Positions 54,767-63,712 of a stretch of DNA of 64,000 bases are shown in pieces; position 1 is the stretch's first letter; each line of letters begins with the position of its first letter. This stretch comes from Helicobacter sp. MIT 11-5569 (GTDB lineage Bacteria; Campylobacterota; Campylobacteria; Campylobacterales; Helicobacteraceae). The stretch is taken from NCBI RefSeq assembly GCF_000765695.2, contig NZ_JRPB02000009.1, positions 1-64,000 on the forward strand. The letters are read 5' to 3'. The notes under the pieces were generated by a model that saw only the letters and a program-made list of their open reading frames with translations, was not told the origin of the DNA and searched no databases. The translations under genes and the position numbers were made by a program.

Positions 54767-56442
54767 TTTTTATCTCCTTGTTTTAGGCTTTTTAGAGCAA
54801 CAGCATCAAGTTTGTTGTTTGAAAAACGTTGGTTTCTTGCATCTTTAGGATAGATTCCGCCACGACCGGGAGCCAAAATTCCATTAGGGTCAATGCAATC
54901 TTTAAGCTGCTCGTTGAAACGAAGCAATGCGTGGTTGTTAAAAGAATATGCGTTCATTACATCATCTTGGAATGTCGGTGCAGCGCGATAATCTCCCCAG
55001 CCATTTTCTGCTGCTACTTTTACCATTGTGCGGTAGGCGTTACGCAATTTGAGATTATGCTCTTGGTCTGTGCGTGAATTATTAAACGCAAGCATAAAGC
55101 AAAATGCACGATACATCCAACTTCGTGGGTGTGCAAAAGGTGTAATAGGAGATTCCATACCTAAATCATGGAAAACTTGAATATAAACATCTTGGCATTT
55201 AAGCAACTCTTTGCCATCACGTGGAATAATAGGAGAAAACCACACATGTCCATCACTTGGTTCTAAGGATTCTCCCCTTGTGCTAAGCCAAAAAATCTCC
55301 ATATTTGGAATCCCAAGACTTACTTTGTGTTTCATCGCAGTTTTTTGCTCAAGTGTCATTGGCAATGCAAATTCTTGAACAATGTCGATTTTCGCATCTT
55401 TGATAACTTTAAATCGTTCTTTCACATAATTCATATTTGCATAGCAGGTTTCTTTGCAACCATAAATTGGAATATCAATTTGCCAATAAGGAATGTCTTT
55501 TTTTAAGGCGTAATTTGTAATTTTGTTTAAGTCAGGCATTCCTCTCTTAGAAGTCAAATAGCTTTTGAGTTCGGAATCCATAGCCTTGCCGTGTGGTGGA
55601 TTTAGCGGGCTGCGATAGAGAGGCCAACCTACGATAAAGCTATCTTCTAAGTAGTTTAGAATCTCAACAGCTGGGATTAAATCCTCACGCCTTTTCATTT
55701 TGAGTGATAAAAGCAGATAATATTCTGGCTTTGGCATCATCCAAAATCCCATTTTTGTTACGATTCCAAAGTTAGATTGCGAAAACAATCCATCTACATA
55801 AGGACCATAGCCATATTTGTTTTCTGCAAAGGTTTTCGCACCGGGTAATGCTCCCATTCCTGTGCGCAAAACCTCGCCATTTGCGAGCACAACTTCCATA
55901 CCGCAATGCGAGCCAAAATGGTCTCTATACATACCCATAGTATATCCCCAACCATGGTCTAGTGCATTGCCCACAGGAGAACCCCAACCCGGGTCTGGAA
56001 TATCTAAAAACACATTGAGATTGTGTTTTTCAACATATTCGTATAAATCAAAATAACTCACACCGGGTTCTACGATGCAAAAGTTGCGCTTATCATCAAC
56101 TTCAATGATTTTATTCATACGCTTCAAATCAACAACAACATCGCCTCTGCGGTTTGGAGCGCAACTCCCATAGCCGAGATTTTTGCCCGTAGAAATTGGA
56201 AAAAGTGGAATCTTAAATTCATTTGCAATTTTTACAATTGCTTGAACCTCTTGAGTGCTTTTAGGAGCTAATGCAAGAGAGGGAATAGGCTCATCATCAT
56301 CGTCCCATTGTGGAGAGTAAGCATCTCTGTATAACGCTAAATCCTCTTCTGTTTGAAAAACCCATTGCTTACCAATAGCCTTTTCAAATTTATTGCGTGC
56401 AGCAATAAAATCTTCTTGCTTTACATTGATAGGTAGAATCAT
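54763..56442 (-). CDS. pchF: p-cresol methylhydroxylase-type flavoprotein (VAO family)
   Basis: 559 aa from ATG 56442, which follows AAAAGGAG; a frame extension of ten codons upstream is not needed. FAD-binding PCMH domain: 'LFPISTGKNLGYGSCAPNRR', 'IPDPGWGSPVGNALDHGWGY'. The C-terminal cap has 'RFNEQLKDCIDPNGILAPGR'. Family members oxidise 4-alkylphenols (p-cresol, vanillyl alcohol, eugenol). It has no signal peptide although its cytochrome partner is periplasmic. Confidence 0.88.
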   Translation of the reverse strand: MILPINVKQEDFIAARNKFEKAIGKQWVFQTEEDLALYRDAYSPQWDDDDEPIPSLALAPKSTQEVQAIVKIANEFKIPLFPISTGKNLGYGSCAPNRRGDVVVDLKRMNKIIEVDDKRNFCIVEPGVSYFDLYEYVEKHNLNVFLDIPDPGWGSPVGNALDHGWGYTMGMYRDHFGSHCGMEVVLANGEVLRTGMGALPGAKTFAENKYGYGPYVDGLFSQSNFGIVTKMGFWMMPKPEYYLLLSLKMKRREDLIPAVEILNYLEDSFIVGWPLYRSPLNPPHGKAMDSELKSYLTSKRGMPDLNKITNYALKKDIPYWQIDIPIYGCKETCYANMNYVKERFKVIKDAKIDIVQEFALPMTLEQKTAMKHKVSLGIPNMEIFWLSTRGESLEPSDGHVWFSPIIPRDGKELLKCQDVYIQVFHDLGMESPITPFAHPRSWMYRAFCFMLAFNNSRTDQEHNLKLRNAYRTMVKVAAENGWGDYRAAPTFQDDVMNAYSFNNHALLRFNEQLKDCIDPNGILAPGRGGIYPKDARNQRFSNNKLDAVALKSLKQGDKK

Positions 56443-56822
56443 AATATAACTCCTTTTGGTGCGAGTATCCAAGTGCGTGCCTCACTAGATTTTGTGTTGT
56501 AAGCAACGCGCAATCCATAATCTGCCGCCATTGTGCTAATCACAAAAAAGGTTGCTTCACTGCTGATGCTTCCAATGATTGCGCCACTTTGTAAGGCAAC
56601 TTTTAAATCACTATAAATTGTGCGTATATCGCCATTGACTTCCAAAATTTTGTCGGCTCGTATGCCATTTAAATCTGCATTACACATTAAATCTTTGATA
56701 AAATATGTGATTTTGGTATTTGTTTGCTGTGGAAGTTCTAATATTTGTGCGTCTAAATTTGAGATTCCAAAGGCGATGGCAGCCGAGCTTTTTAAGAAAT
56801 TTCTACGAGAAATTTTTGGCAT
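56439..56822 (-). CDS. Tat-exported small protein of the p-cresol operon (PchX-like position)
   Basis: 127 aa. Twin-arginine signal 'MPKISRRNFLKSSAAIAFG', then a ~90-aa domain ('YSDLKVALQSGAIIGSISSE', 'YGLRVAYNTKSSEARTW') that I do not recognise. It overlaps pchF by 4 bp. Pseudomonas p-cresol operons carry a small gene pchX of unknown function; equivalence is by position only. It could carry the flavoprotein through the Tat system (inference). Confidence 0.65.
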   Translation of the reverse strand: MPKISRRNFLKSSAAIAFGISNLDAQILELPQQTNTKITYFIKDLMCNADLNGIRADKILEVNGDIRTIYSDLKVALQSGAIIGSISSEATFFVISTMAADYGLRVAYNTKSSEARTWILAPKGVIL

Positions 56823-56933
56823 AACTTCTCCTTTAACATTGGGAAAATCATTAACAAAAAGTTAAAATTTATTTAACTAAAATGTGTATGAAATTATACA
56901 ACTGGAAAATTTAATAATATCTTAAAGTGTGTA

Positions 56934-57926
56934 TTAGGGTTTTAAAAGACTCTTTACTTCTAAGAGTTTTATCACTTTTAAAGCTAAAGAAGAGAGTGGA
57001 AGAGTGCTTAAAGCATCAAGAGGGAAAAACTTAAATTTGGAATTAGCAATAATATGTTGTGGAACGATATAGCAATGCACGCTTAGATTGTATTTTGTGT
57101 AGGCGTGTTTTAAGATTCCGATATTTTGAAGTTTTGTGGAATCTTTTTGCAAAATTTCTGGGAAATTATAAAGCCCATAATATAGCTTTTGTGTGCTTTT
57201 TACAAGAGCAATTTTGGAATCCTTAATACAAATTGCAAGATACAGAGATTTTTTAAGATTCCGCATTTGTTTTTTTGTCGCGAGAGCTTGCAAATGATTC
57301 TTTCCTTGACAAAATTTAGAGATTGGACAAATTTCGCATTTTGGTGATTTTGCAGTGCAGATTAATGCTCCTAAATCTAATAAGGCTTGATTGTGATTAA
57401 AAGAATCTTTTTTGTTTAAAAGTAGCCTTGCTTTTTCTTCTAAAATCTTTTGTGCAGGGTTCTTTAATGCAAAAAGACGAATTAAAATGCGCTTAATATT
57501 AGAATCTACAAAACTCACGCATTGATTATAACCAAAGCACGCCACAGCTCCTGCGGTATAAGCACCAATCCCGGGAAGTTTAACCAAACTTTCTGCTTCT
57601 TTGGGTAATCCTGTTTTTGCACAGATTTTTGCAAGCTTTTGTAAGTTTCTAGCACGTGTGTAGTAGCCTAACCCTTGCCAAAGGCGTAAAACTTCTTCTT
57701 CTGTTGCTTGACTTAGAGTTTCTAAATCTGGAAATTTCTCTAAAAATGGAAAAAAATAACGCTCTAAAACAACTTTAACTTGTGTTTGTTGTAGCATAAT
57801 TTCACTAATTAGCACTGCATAAGCGCGGTTTGGAATCGTTTTGTTACGCCAAGGGAGAGAATGGCGTCCATTTGAGCAATACCAAACAAGAAGGCTATTT
57901 TGGAGTTTTGTAATTTGGGATTCCAT
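56934..57926 (-). CDS. mutY: A/G-specific adenine glycosylase
   Basis: 330 aa, removes A paired with 8-oxoG. 'LPWRNKTIPNRAYAVLISEIM' region, helix-hairpin-helix 'LVKLPGIGAYTAGAVACFGY' with 'FVDSNIKRILIRLF' (catalytic Asp), [4Fe-4S] cysteines in 'CTAKSPKCEICPISKFC', and a NUDIX-like C-terminal domain. Ends in a 1-bp overlap with the LLM gene upstream. Confidence 0.95.
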   Translation of the reverse strand: MESQITKLQNSLLVWYCSNGRHSLPWRNKTIPNRAYAVLISEIMLQQTQVKVVLERYFFPFLEKFPDLETLSQATEEEVLRLWQGLGYYTRARNLQKLAKICAKTGLPKEAESLVKLPGIGAYTAGAVACFGYNQCVSFVDSNIKRILIRLFALKNPAQKILEEKARLLLNKKDSFNHNQALLDLGALICTAKSPKCEICPISKFCQGKNHLQALATKKQMRNLKKSLYLAICIKDSKIALVKSTQKLYYGLYNFPEILQKDSTKLQNIGILKHAYTKYNLSVHCYIVPQHIIANSKFKFFPLDALSTLPLSSLALKVIKLLEVKSLLKP

Positions 57927-58927
57927 TAGAGATGTGGGATAATATGCTCTTTATAGAGTTTTAAAATCTCTTTAGAATCTTCAAGTTTAGAAGAAAGTAA
58001 TTTTAAAGAAAGTGTTGTGATAGGCACTTGTTTTTTTAACTCTAAAATTTGTTCTAAGCAGTCTTGCGGAGTGCCAATAATCATATTCTCTAAAATTCTA
58101 TCTTTGCTGAAAAATTCTGCCCTAAATTCTTCATAATTTGTAGCTTTGATAATAGCTTCAAATGTTGGGTTTGCTTCATTAGCGCGCAACATACATTGAG
58201 AGAAAATATCCGCACCAATTTGCGCTTTTTCTTCTGCTTTACTTCTTTCTTTGTCGATATAAATTGCACGTGTTAGTGCAAATTCAAAAGATTTTGTTGC
58301 TCCATTTTGCATAAAAAGCTCATAAATTTCTTTTGCATGTTCAAGTCTAAGCGTAAAAGCTCCTAAGAAGTTATAACCGCGTTTTGCAGCATCTTTTAAT
58401 GTTTCTACATCTAAACTTGCGACAAAAAAGGGAATCAATCCCTTAGGGTGTGGGCGTATTGAAACATGATTAATATCAAAAAACTCCCCTTCAAATTGCA
58501 CTTGGTCTTTAAAAAGCAAATTATGGATAATCTCTGCATTTTCTAGCATAATTTTGCGGTTGTTTGTTGGGTTGTTTCCCATTGCAATATCAAAAATAGG
58601 GAATGCCCCACGTCCAAATCCAAATAAAAAACGTCCTTTGCTTAGCAAATCTAATGTAGCAATTTCTTCTGCAAGTTTAATAGGGTGATAATGGGGAAGT
58701 AAGATTGCAGCAGAACCAACTTTAATATTTTTTGTGCGTGCTAGAGCGTGGCTCATAAGCGCAATAGGTGCAGGACAAAGTGTAAAATTATTAAAATGGT
58801 GTTCCCCAATCCATGCTTCATCAAAGCCTAAAGAATCTGCATATTCGAGCAATTCCATTGCATCAGAAATTGCAGAAGTCTCGTTATTCTCCCAGTTTTC
58901 AATGAGTTCAAAGATTCCACTTTTCAT
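57926..58927 (-). CDS. LLM-class flavin-dependent oxidoreductase
   Basis: 333 aa, luciferase-like TIM barrel: 'GFDEAWIGEHHFNNFTLCPAP', 'IKVGSAAILLPHYHPIKLAEE', 'GRFLFGFGRGAFPIFD'. FMN-dependent monooxygenase-like; substrate unknown. Lies between the alcohol dehydrogenase and mutY in one minus-strand run. Confidence 0.85.
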   Translation of the reverse strand: MKSGIFELIENWENNETSAISDAMELLEYADSLGFDEAWIGEHHFNNFTLCPAPIALMSHALARTKNIKVGSAAILLPHYHPIKLAEEIATLDLLSKGRFLFGFGRGAFPIFDIAMGNNPTNNRKIMLENAEIIHNLLFKDQVQFEGEFFDINHVSIRPHPKGLIPFFVASLDVETLKDAAKRGYNFLGAFTLRLEHAKEIYELFMQNGATKSFEFALTRAIYIDKERSKAEEKAQIGADIFSQCMLRANEANPTFEAIIKATNYEEFRAEFFSKDRILENMIIGTPQDCLEQILELKKQVPITTLSLKLLSSKLEDSKEILKLYKEHIIPHL

Positions 58928-58939
58928 TAGTTTTCCTTA

Positions 58940-60022
58940 TTAGTCTTTTAATGTTTGCATATCAATCACATAACGGAATTTCGCTTTTCCGCTTGTTAGA
59001 TTTTCATAAGCTTCATCAATTTTATCAGCACTAATGATTTGTGTTTCAGGATAAATTTTGTGTTTTAAGGAATAATCTAGCATTTCTTGTGTTTCTTGCA
59101 TTCCGCCAATTAGAGAGCCATAAACTTTGCGCCCTGCGTTAAAGACTAAGTTTGTAATATTAATATCTGGGCTTACTTCTCTTGGTGGAAGTCCAACAAT
59201 AGCAAGTTCTCCGCCAAAGCTTAAAAGATTAACATATTCCATAGGATTATATGCAGTTGGGATTGTGGAGATGATGAGGTTAAAGCGTTCTTTGACTCCT
59301 TGTGTGCTATCAAAAAGTTTTGTAACTCCTAAATCTTGCGCTTCTTTTTCTTTTTTTTTGTTGCGTGCAAAAACATACACTTCAGCTCCCATTGCTAAGG
59401 CGTATTTTACTGCCATAACTCCAAGCCCTCCAAATCCTGCAACAGCAACTTTATCTCCCTTTTTCACTCTACTAAATTTAAGGGGAGAATAGGTTGTGAT
59501 TCCAGCGCATAACAAAGGTGCGACTTTTTCTAAAGGAGCATCTTGTGGCACACAAACTGCAAAATGTTCATTGACAACGATATTATTAGAGTATCCACCA
59601 TAAGTAGGTTCATTATTATGAAAGCAATCTTTGCAATCATAAGTAAAAACGCATTTGCCATTTTCGCAAAACTGCTCTTGACTTCTTTTACAAGCATCGC
59701 ATTCCCCGCAACTATTCACCATGCAGCCAACTCCTGCATAATCGCCTACTTTAAACTTGCTCACTTTGTTTCCTACTGCAACAACTCTTCCTGCAATCTC
59801 ATGTCCTGGAACCATAGGATAGATTCCATCATGCCATTCACTGCGTGCAGAATGAATATCACTATGGCAGATTCCTGCAAATAAAATTTCAATAACAATA
59901 TCATTTTCTCCCATAGGATGTCGCGTGAAAGAAAACTTTTCAAATTTAGAATCTTTGTCTTTTACTGCATAGCCAAATGCTGGAATTCTTTGCCCTAGGG
60001 GAATATTTTTAAAATCTTGCAT
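58940..60022 (-). CDS. Zinc NAD(P)-dependent alcohol dehydrogenase (YahK/CAD type)
   Basis: 360 aa from ATG 60022; the longer frame would start 23 codons earlier in AT-rich promoter DNA. Catalytic zinc 'GICHSDIHSARSEWHDG' with 'PGHEIAGRVV', structural zinc Cys4 in 'CGECDACKRSQEQFCENG', cofactor loop 'VAGFGGLGVMAVKYA'. It may use aldehydes, including aromatic ones; the pch operon lies nearby but is separated by mutY. Confidence 0.9.
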   Translation of the reverse strand: MQDFKNIPLGQRIPAFGYAVKDKDSKFEKFSFTRHPMGENDIVIEILFAGICHSDIHSARSEWHDGIYPMVPGHEIAGRVVAVGNKVSKFKVGDYAGVGCMVNSCGECDACKRSQEQFCENGKCVFTYDCKDCFHNNEPTYGGYSNNIVVNEHFAVCVPQDAPLEKVAPLLCAGITTYSPLKFSRVKKGDKVAVAGFGGLGVMAVKYALAMGAEVYVFARNKKKEKEAQDLGVTKLFDSTQGVKERFNLIISTIPTAYNPMEYVNLLSFGGELAIVGLPPREVSPDINITNLVFNAGRKVYGSLIGGMQETQEMLDYSLKHKIYPETQIISADKIDEAYENLTSGKAKFRYVIDMQTLKD

Positions 60023-60128
60023 AGCAATCCTTTGTGTTTGTAGATTTAAAATTATATGCTTTAATCGTTTAAAATATTGATAAAATTGCATACAATTTTA
60101 GTAAAGCAAAAAGTGAGAATCATAAATT

Positions 60129-60794
60129 ATGGAAATATCAGATAGTTTTGCGCTATTAGAGTTTTTAAAACACAAAAACTTATTGCCTAGTATAGATTCT
60201 ACCTATAAGAGTGATGATAGTAGGTATTGGTGGTGGCCAAATGCTTTGAGTTTTGAAGTGGTGGTTGGGGCAATTTTGGTGCAAAATACACGTTGGGAAC
60301 AAGTAGAGATTGCTCTAAAGAAGCTAAAAGAACATAATGTATTAGATGTGGAATCTTTAGCAAAATTGCCTTTGGAAGTTTTGCAAGAAATGCTGAAAAA
60401 TGTTGGATTCTTTCGTCAAAAAGCATTGAGATTGCAAGCATTGTGTGCAAATCTTTTAAAAGATTTTGGGGATTATGCAAGTTTTTGTAGGAATGTAGAT
60501 AGGGAATGGTTGCTTGCACAAAAAGGAATCGGAAGTGAGAGTTGTGATGCGATTTTAAACTATGCTTTAGGGCGTGAAGTGATGGTTGCAGATGCTTATA
60601 CTTATCGTTTGCTAAAGAGTTTTGGCTATGCGTTGGAATCCTATGAAGCAATGCAAGAATGGCTAATGCAAGGTGTGGTAGAAAATTATGCAAAAGTTTG
60701 TGCGTTATATGGCTTTGCGATTCCTTTGAATCTTTTATATGCAAGGTTTCATGGCAAAATTGTAGAATATTCTAAAGATTTAAGGAAGAAATGA
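60129..60794 (+). CDS. 3-methyladenine DNA glycosylase, MagIII type
   Basis: 221 aa, endonuclease III superfamily without an iron-sulfur cluster. 'FEVVVGAILVQNTRWEQVEIA', helix-hairpin-helix 'WLLAQKGIGSESCDAILNYA' and the catalytic Asp in 'MVADAYTYRLLKSFG'. The pattern and size match H. pylori MagIII. Divergent from the alcohol dehydrogenase across a ~106-bp AT-rich gap. Confidence 0.88.
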   Translation: MEISDSFALLEFLKHKNLLPSIDSTYKSDDSRYWWWPNALSFEVVVGAILVQNTRWEQVEIALKKLKEHNVLDVESLAKLPLEVLQEMLKNVGFFRQKALRLQALCANLLKDFGDYASFCRNVDREWLLAQKGIGSESCDAILNYALGREVMVADAYTYRLLKSFGYALESYEAMQEWLMQGVVENYAKVCALYGFAIPLNLLYARFHGKIVEYSKDLRKK

Positions 60795-62149
60795 TGCAAA
60801 ATAATTATCAAGAAAATCTAGAAGCGTTGGAAGTCTTTTTGCAAATTTGTAAGATTCCACATGCGAGTAAACATACAGAAGCGTTGAAAGAGTGGATTAT
60901 ACAATATGCGCAAAAAAGTGGCGCAGATGTAAAATGGGATAATGCTGGGAATATCCATTGTGTCAAAGGAAAGCCAAAATTGTGCTTACAAGGGCATTAT
61001 GATATGGTGTATGTTTCTAAAAATGCACATTTTAGTGTGATTCCAGAATTTATAACAGAAAATCATCAATCTTATCTTTGCGCTAAGGATTCTAGTTTGG
61101 GTGCAGATAATGGCGTAGCTGTGGCTTGTATGTTGCTTGCATTAAGAGATTGTAAGAATATTGAGTGTTTATTTACCAATGATGAAGAAATTGGAATGGT
61201 GGGTGCAAATCATATCACGTTAAATTTACAGGCAGAATCCATGCTAAATTGTGATAGTGAAGAGATTGATGAAGTTGTTTGTGGTTGTGCTGGGGGATAT
61301 GATTTAGAGGGTGAAATTACATTATCTCTTTTAGAGATTCCACAAAATTGCGTGTTTTATAAGTTAGAATCTAAAGGTTTTGTTGGTGGGCATAGTGGAA
61401 TTATGATTCACAAAAATATTCCTAATGCAATTATTGAAGGTGCTAAGTTAGCAAAAGATTTAGTTAATAGCGGAGCATTAATTGTTAAGTTTAGTGGAGG
61501 GGAGAAGCGAAATTCTATTCCTGTTGGTGTAGATTTTTGCGTTGCGATTCCACAAGAGAAATTGCAAGATTGTGAAAAAATCCTAAAAAATACCACACAA
61601 TTTAATGCACAAATTACAGAATCCTATCCTTATTATTTTGACGCAAAACTCTTGCTAGAAGCGATTTTAAGCCTTAAAAATGGTGCGCTTGTAATGCGTG
61701 AGGATATGCCGATTCTATCTAGTAATATTGGAATCCTAAACCAAAGTGTGCAAAAAGATACAATCATTTTTAATCTTATCGCAATGGGTAGGGGAAATGT
61801 AGAATCTCTAATGTTAGAGCATTTAGAACAAGAAAAAATAAAATTGGGCAATCTAGGATTTAGCGTAAAAGTTCAAGATTATTATTCTCCTTGGGAAAAA
61901 GAAGAGAATATATTGGTGCAAAAAGTATGGGAGATTTATCAAACACAAAGAAAAAATCCTTGCTTAAAAGAGATTCACGCGGGTTTAGAATGTGGAATCT
62001 TAAAACAAAAATATCCAAAAATCAATTTTGTCTCTATTGGTCCAACAATCTTAAATCCGCATTCTACACAAGAGCGATTAGAGATGGAAAGTTTTGTGCA
62101 ATTTGACAGAATCTTAAAAGAGATTTTAAAAAGATTTGACGCGATTTAG
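60791..62149 (+). CDS. Aminoacyl-histidine dipeptidase-like M20 peptidase (PepD)
   Basis: 452 aa, metallopeptidase family M20: 'LCLQGHYDMVYV', 'SSLGADNGVAVACMLLAL', 'FTNDEEIGMVGA' with the catalytic Glu pair, 'GFVGGHSGIMIHKNIPNA', and a C-terminal metal region 'AGLECGILKQKYPKINFVSIG'. It cleaves Xaa-His and other dipeptides in the cytoplasm. Two ATGs in a row (60791, 60794) overlap the glycosylase stop. Confidence 0.9.
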   Translation: MMQNNYQENLEALEVFLQICKIPHASKHTEALKEWIIQYAQKSGADVKWDNAGNIHCVKGKPKLCLQGHYDMVYVSKNAHFSVIPEFITENHQSYLCAKDSSLGADNGVAVACMLLALRDCKNIECLFTNDEEIGMVGANHITLNLQAESMLNCDSEEIDEVVCGCAGGYDLEGEITLSLLEIPQNCVFYKLESKGFVGGHSGIMIHKNIPNAIIEGAKLAKDLVNSGALIVKFSGGEKRNSIPVGVDFCVAIPQEKLQDCEKILKNTTQFNAQITESYPYYFDAKLLLEAILSLKNGALVMREDMPILSSNIGILNQSVQKDTIIFNLIAMGRGNVESLMLEHLEQEKIKLGNLGFSVKVQDYYSPWEKEENILVQKVWEIYQTQRKNPCLKEIHAGLECGILKQKYPKINFVSIGPTILNPHSTQERLEMESFVQFDRILKEILKRFDAI

Positions 62150-62171
62150 CCAAACGCAAAAGAGATTCTGA

Positions 62172-62177
62172 TACAAT
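62172..62177 (+). promoter_or_regulatory. Candidate -10 box before SurA-like gene
   Basis: TACAAT in 'TCTGATACAATGG', 27 bp before ATG 62204. Weak on its own; supported by the gap between the two genes. Confidence 0.4.
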
Positions 62178-62203
62178 GGCGCAAAATTTAGATTTAGGAA
62201 TTT

Positions 62204-63073
62204 ATGATGCAAAATCACTTTAAATGGAAGATTTTTATTTCAAGTATGGCACTTAGTGTTACAATGGCAAGTGTATCTTTAGCTGCGCCTTCATTGGTAA
62301 GCGGGGTAGCATTTTTTGTCAATGGTGATCCTGTAACTTTGATTGAGCTTTATAGAATGCAGCAACGTGAGAAAATCTCACAAGATGTTGCGGTGGATCG
62401 ATTAATTAATGAGCGTTTGCACGAAGAAGAGATTAAAAAGCGCAGACTTAGTGTAAATGATTTAGAAGTTGAAGATGAAATCCAAAGGGTTGCTAAACAA
62501 AATAAAACAACACCTGAAAAAGTAAGACAATATGTAGAAGGTAATGGTGGCAGCTGGGCGACTTATAAAGAAGATATTAAAAAAGAAGTTCTAAAGCGCA
62601 AATTGTATCAAAGCATTACGCAAGAAAGTTTAAGAACGGTTGATGATAAAGAAGTGCGTGAGTATTATAATGCTAATCAACGTGAATTTTTAATCCCGCA
62701 AAGTATTGATGCGATAAAGTTTTATAGCAAAGATAGTGCTGCGATTGAGCGTTTAATCCAAAGTGGGGGAAAGGTTGTTGCAGGGAATGTTAAACAAGAA
62801 AATGAAGTGTTGCAAACTGCGGCATTAAATCCGCAAATTGTTTTATCTTTTGTGCAAGGAAAAGTAGGGGGATTCACACCGATTTTTCCTATTGGAGAAG
62901 ATTATGTAACATTTTTGATTAAAGGCAAGCACAATCCAGTTCTTTTACCTTATGAGAGTGCGCGTAACATTGCTTTGCAAAAAATTATGCAGCATAAAGA
63001 AAATTACGTTATTTATGAGTATTTTGAAAAATTGCGCTCAAATGCAAAAGTCAATATTGTGCGCTTAAATTAA
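62204..63073 (+). CDS. SurA/PpiC-like periplasmic chaperone
   Basis: 289 aa: signal peptide ending 'VSLAAP', a SurA N-terminal helical domain ('GVAFFVNGDPVTLIELYRMQQ' region, 'DVAVDRLINERLHEEEI'), then a degenerate parvulin-like domain ('VGGFTPIFPIGEDYVTFLIKG'). Its size and make-up are like Helicobacter periplasmic PPIase-type proteins. Aids outer-membrane protein folding (family inference). Confidence 0.82.
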   Translation: MMQNHFKWKIFISSMALSVTMASVSLAAPSLVSGVAFFVNGDPVTLIELYRMQQREKISQDVAVDRLINERLHEEEIKKRRLSVNDLEVEDEIQRVAKQNKTTPEKVRQYVEGNGGSWATYKEDIKKEVLKRKLYQSITQESLRTVDDKEVREYYNANQREFLIPQSIDAIKFYSKDSAAIERLIQSGGKVVAGNVKQENEVLQTAALNPQIVLSFVQGKVGGFTPIFPIGEDYVTFLIKGKHNPVLLPYESARNIALQKIMQHKENYVIYEYFEKLRSNAKVNIVRLN

Positions 63074-63096
63074 AAATATAGAATAAGGGGATAAGA

Positions 63097-63627
63097 ATGC
63101 AAACTATAAAAAAACTAGGAATCTTGACAATAAGTTTAACGGCTTTGGTAATGATGGGATGTTCAAATAAACAAGAAAAGTATAATATTGTTCCTAATAA
63201 TCCACAATCTGTAAAGTGCTATAACGAAGGCACAAATACAGCAAGAAATTGTGATGATACAGATTATAATAAAATTTTGGAATCCCAAAAAGTATGGAAT
63301 ATTAGTGCATACAGCTACAAACACACCGTAACTCCGCTAAAAAGCGATGCAGACAGTAATTATAGTATGCGCTTTGAAAAAGGAATGGTGAATGGAAGTT
63401 TTGGTTGTAACAATTTCTTTGGAGCTTACACGCTAAAAGATGGAATCTTAAAAGTTGGAAACGCAGGAATGACACGCAAAATGTGTGATGAAGCAACAAT
63501 GAAAAATGAAACAATGCTAGTTGAGCATTTCTTAAATGCAAGCACAAAAGTTTTGGTTGTTAAAGAAGATAACAAAATGGGTAAAATTTTCTTTTTAGGC
63601 AAGGATTTTTATTTAGTGTTAGACTAA
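63097..63627 (+). CDS. META-domain (HslJ-like) lipoprotein
   Basis: 176 aa: lipoprotein signal 'ISLTALVMMGCSNKQ' with the lipobox Cys at about residue 22, then a META domain ('MVNGSFGCNNFFGAYTL', 'AGMTRKMCDEATMKNETMLV'). HslJ relatives are linked to stress and drug tolerance. AAGGGG lies before the ATG, 23 bp after the SurA-like gene. Confidence 0.85.
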   Translation: MQTIKKLGILTISLTALVMMGCSNKQEKYNIVPNNPQSVKCYNEGTNTARNCDDTDYNKILESQKVWNISAYSYKHTVTPLKSDADSNYSMRFEKGMVNGSFGCNNFFGAYTLKDGILKVGNAGMTRKMCDEATMKNETMLVEHFLNASTKVLVVKEDNKMGKIFFLGKDFYLVLD

Positions 63628-63664
63628 GCGTGTAAGTTTAAAGAAAAATTTATCAAAGTTACAA

Positions 63665-63682
63665 TAGGCTTCCAAAAGCCTA
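63665..63682 (+). terminator. Possible terminator hairpin before speE
   Basis: TAGGCTT - CCAA - AAGCCTA, a 7-bp perfect stem with a 4-base loop, but no U-run after it. Could equally be a chance palindrome. Confidence 0.35.
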
Positions 63683-63712
63683 CAAAGGCTTAAAGAATTA
63701 TAAAGGCTATAA

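Noticed and set aside
60199-60744. 181-codon minus-strand open frame
   Set aside because: Antisense shadow of the MagIII-type glycosylase; low-complexity His/Leu-rich translation.
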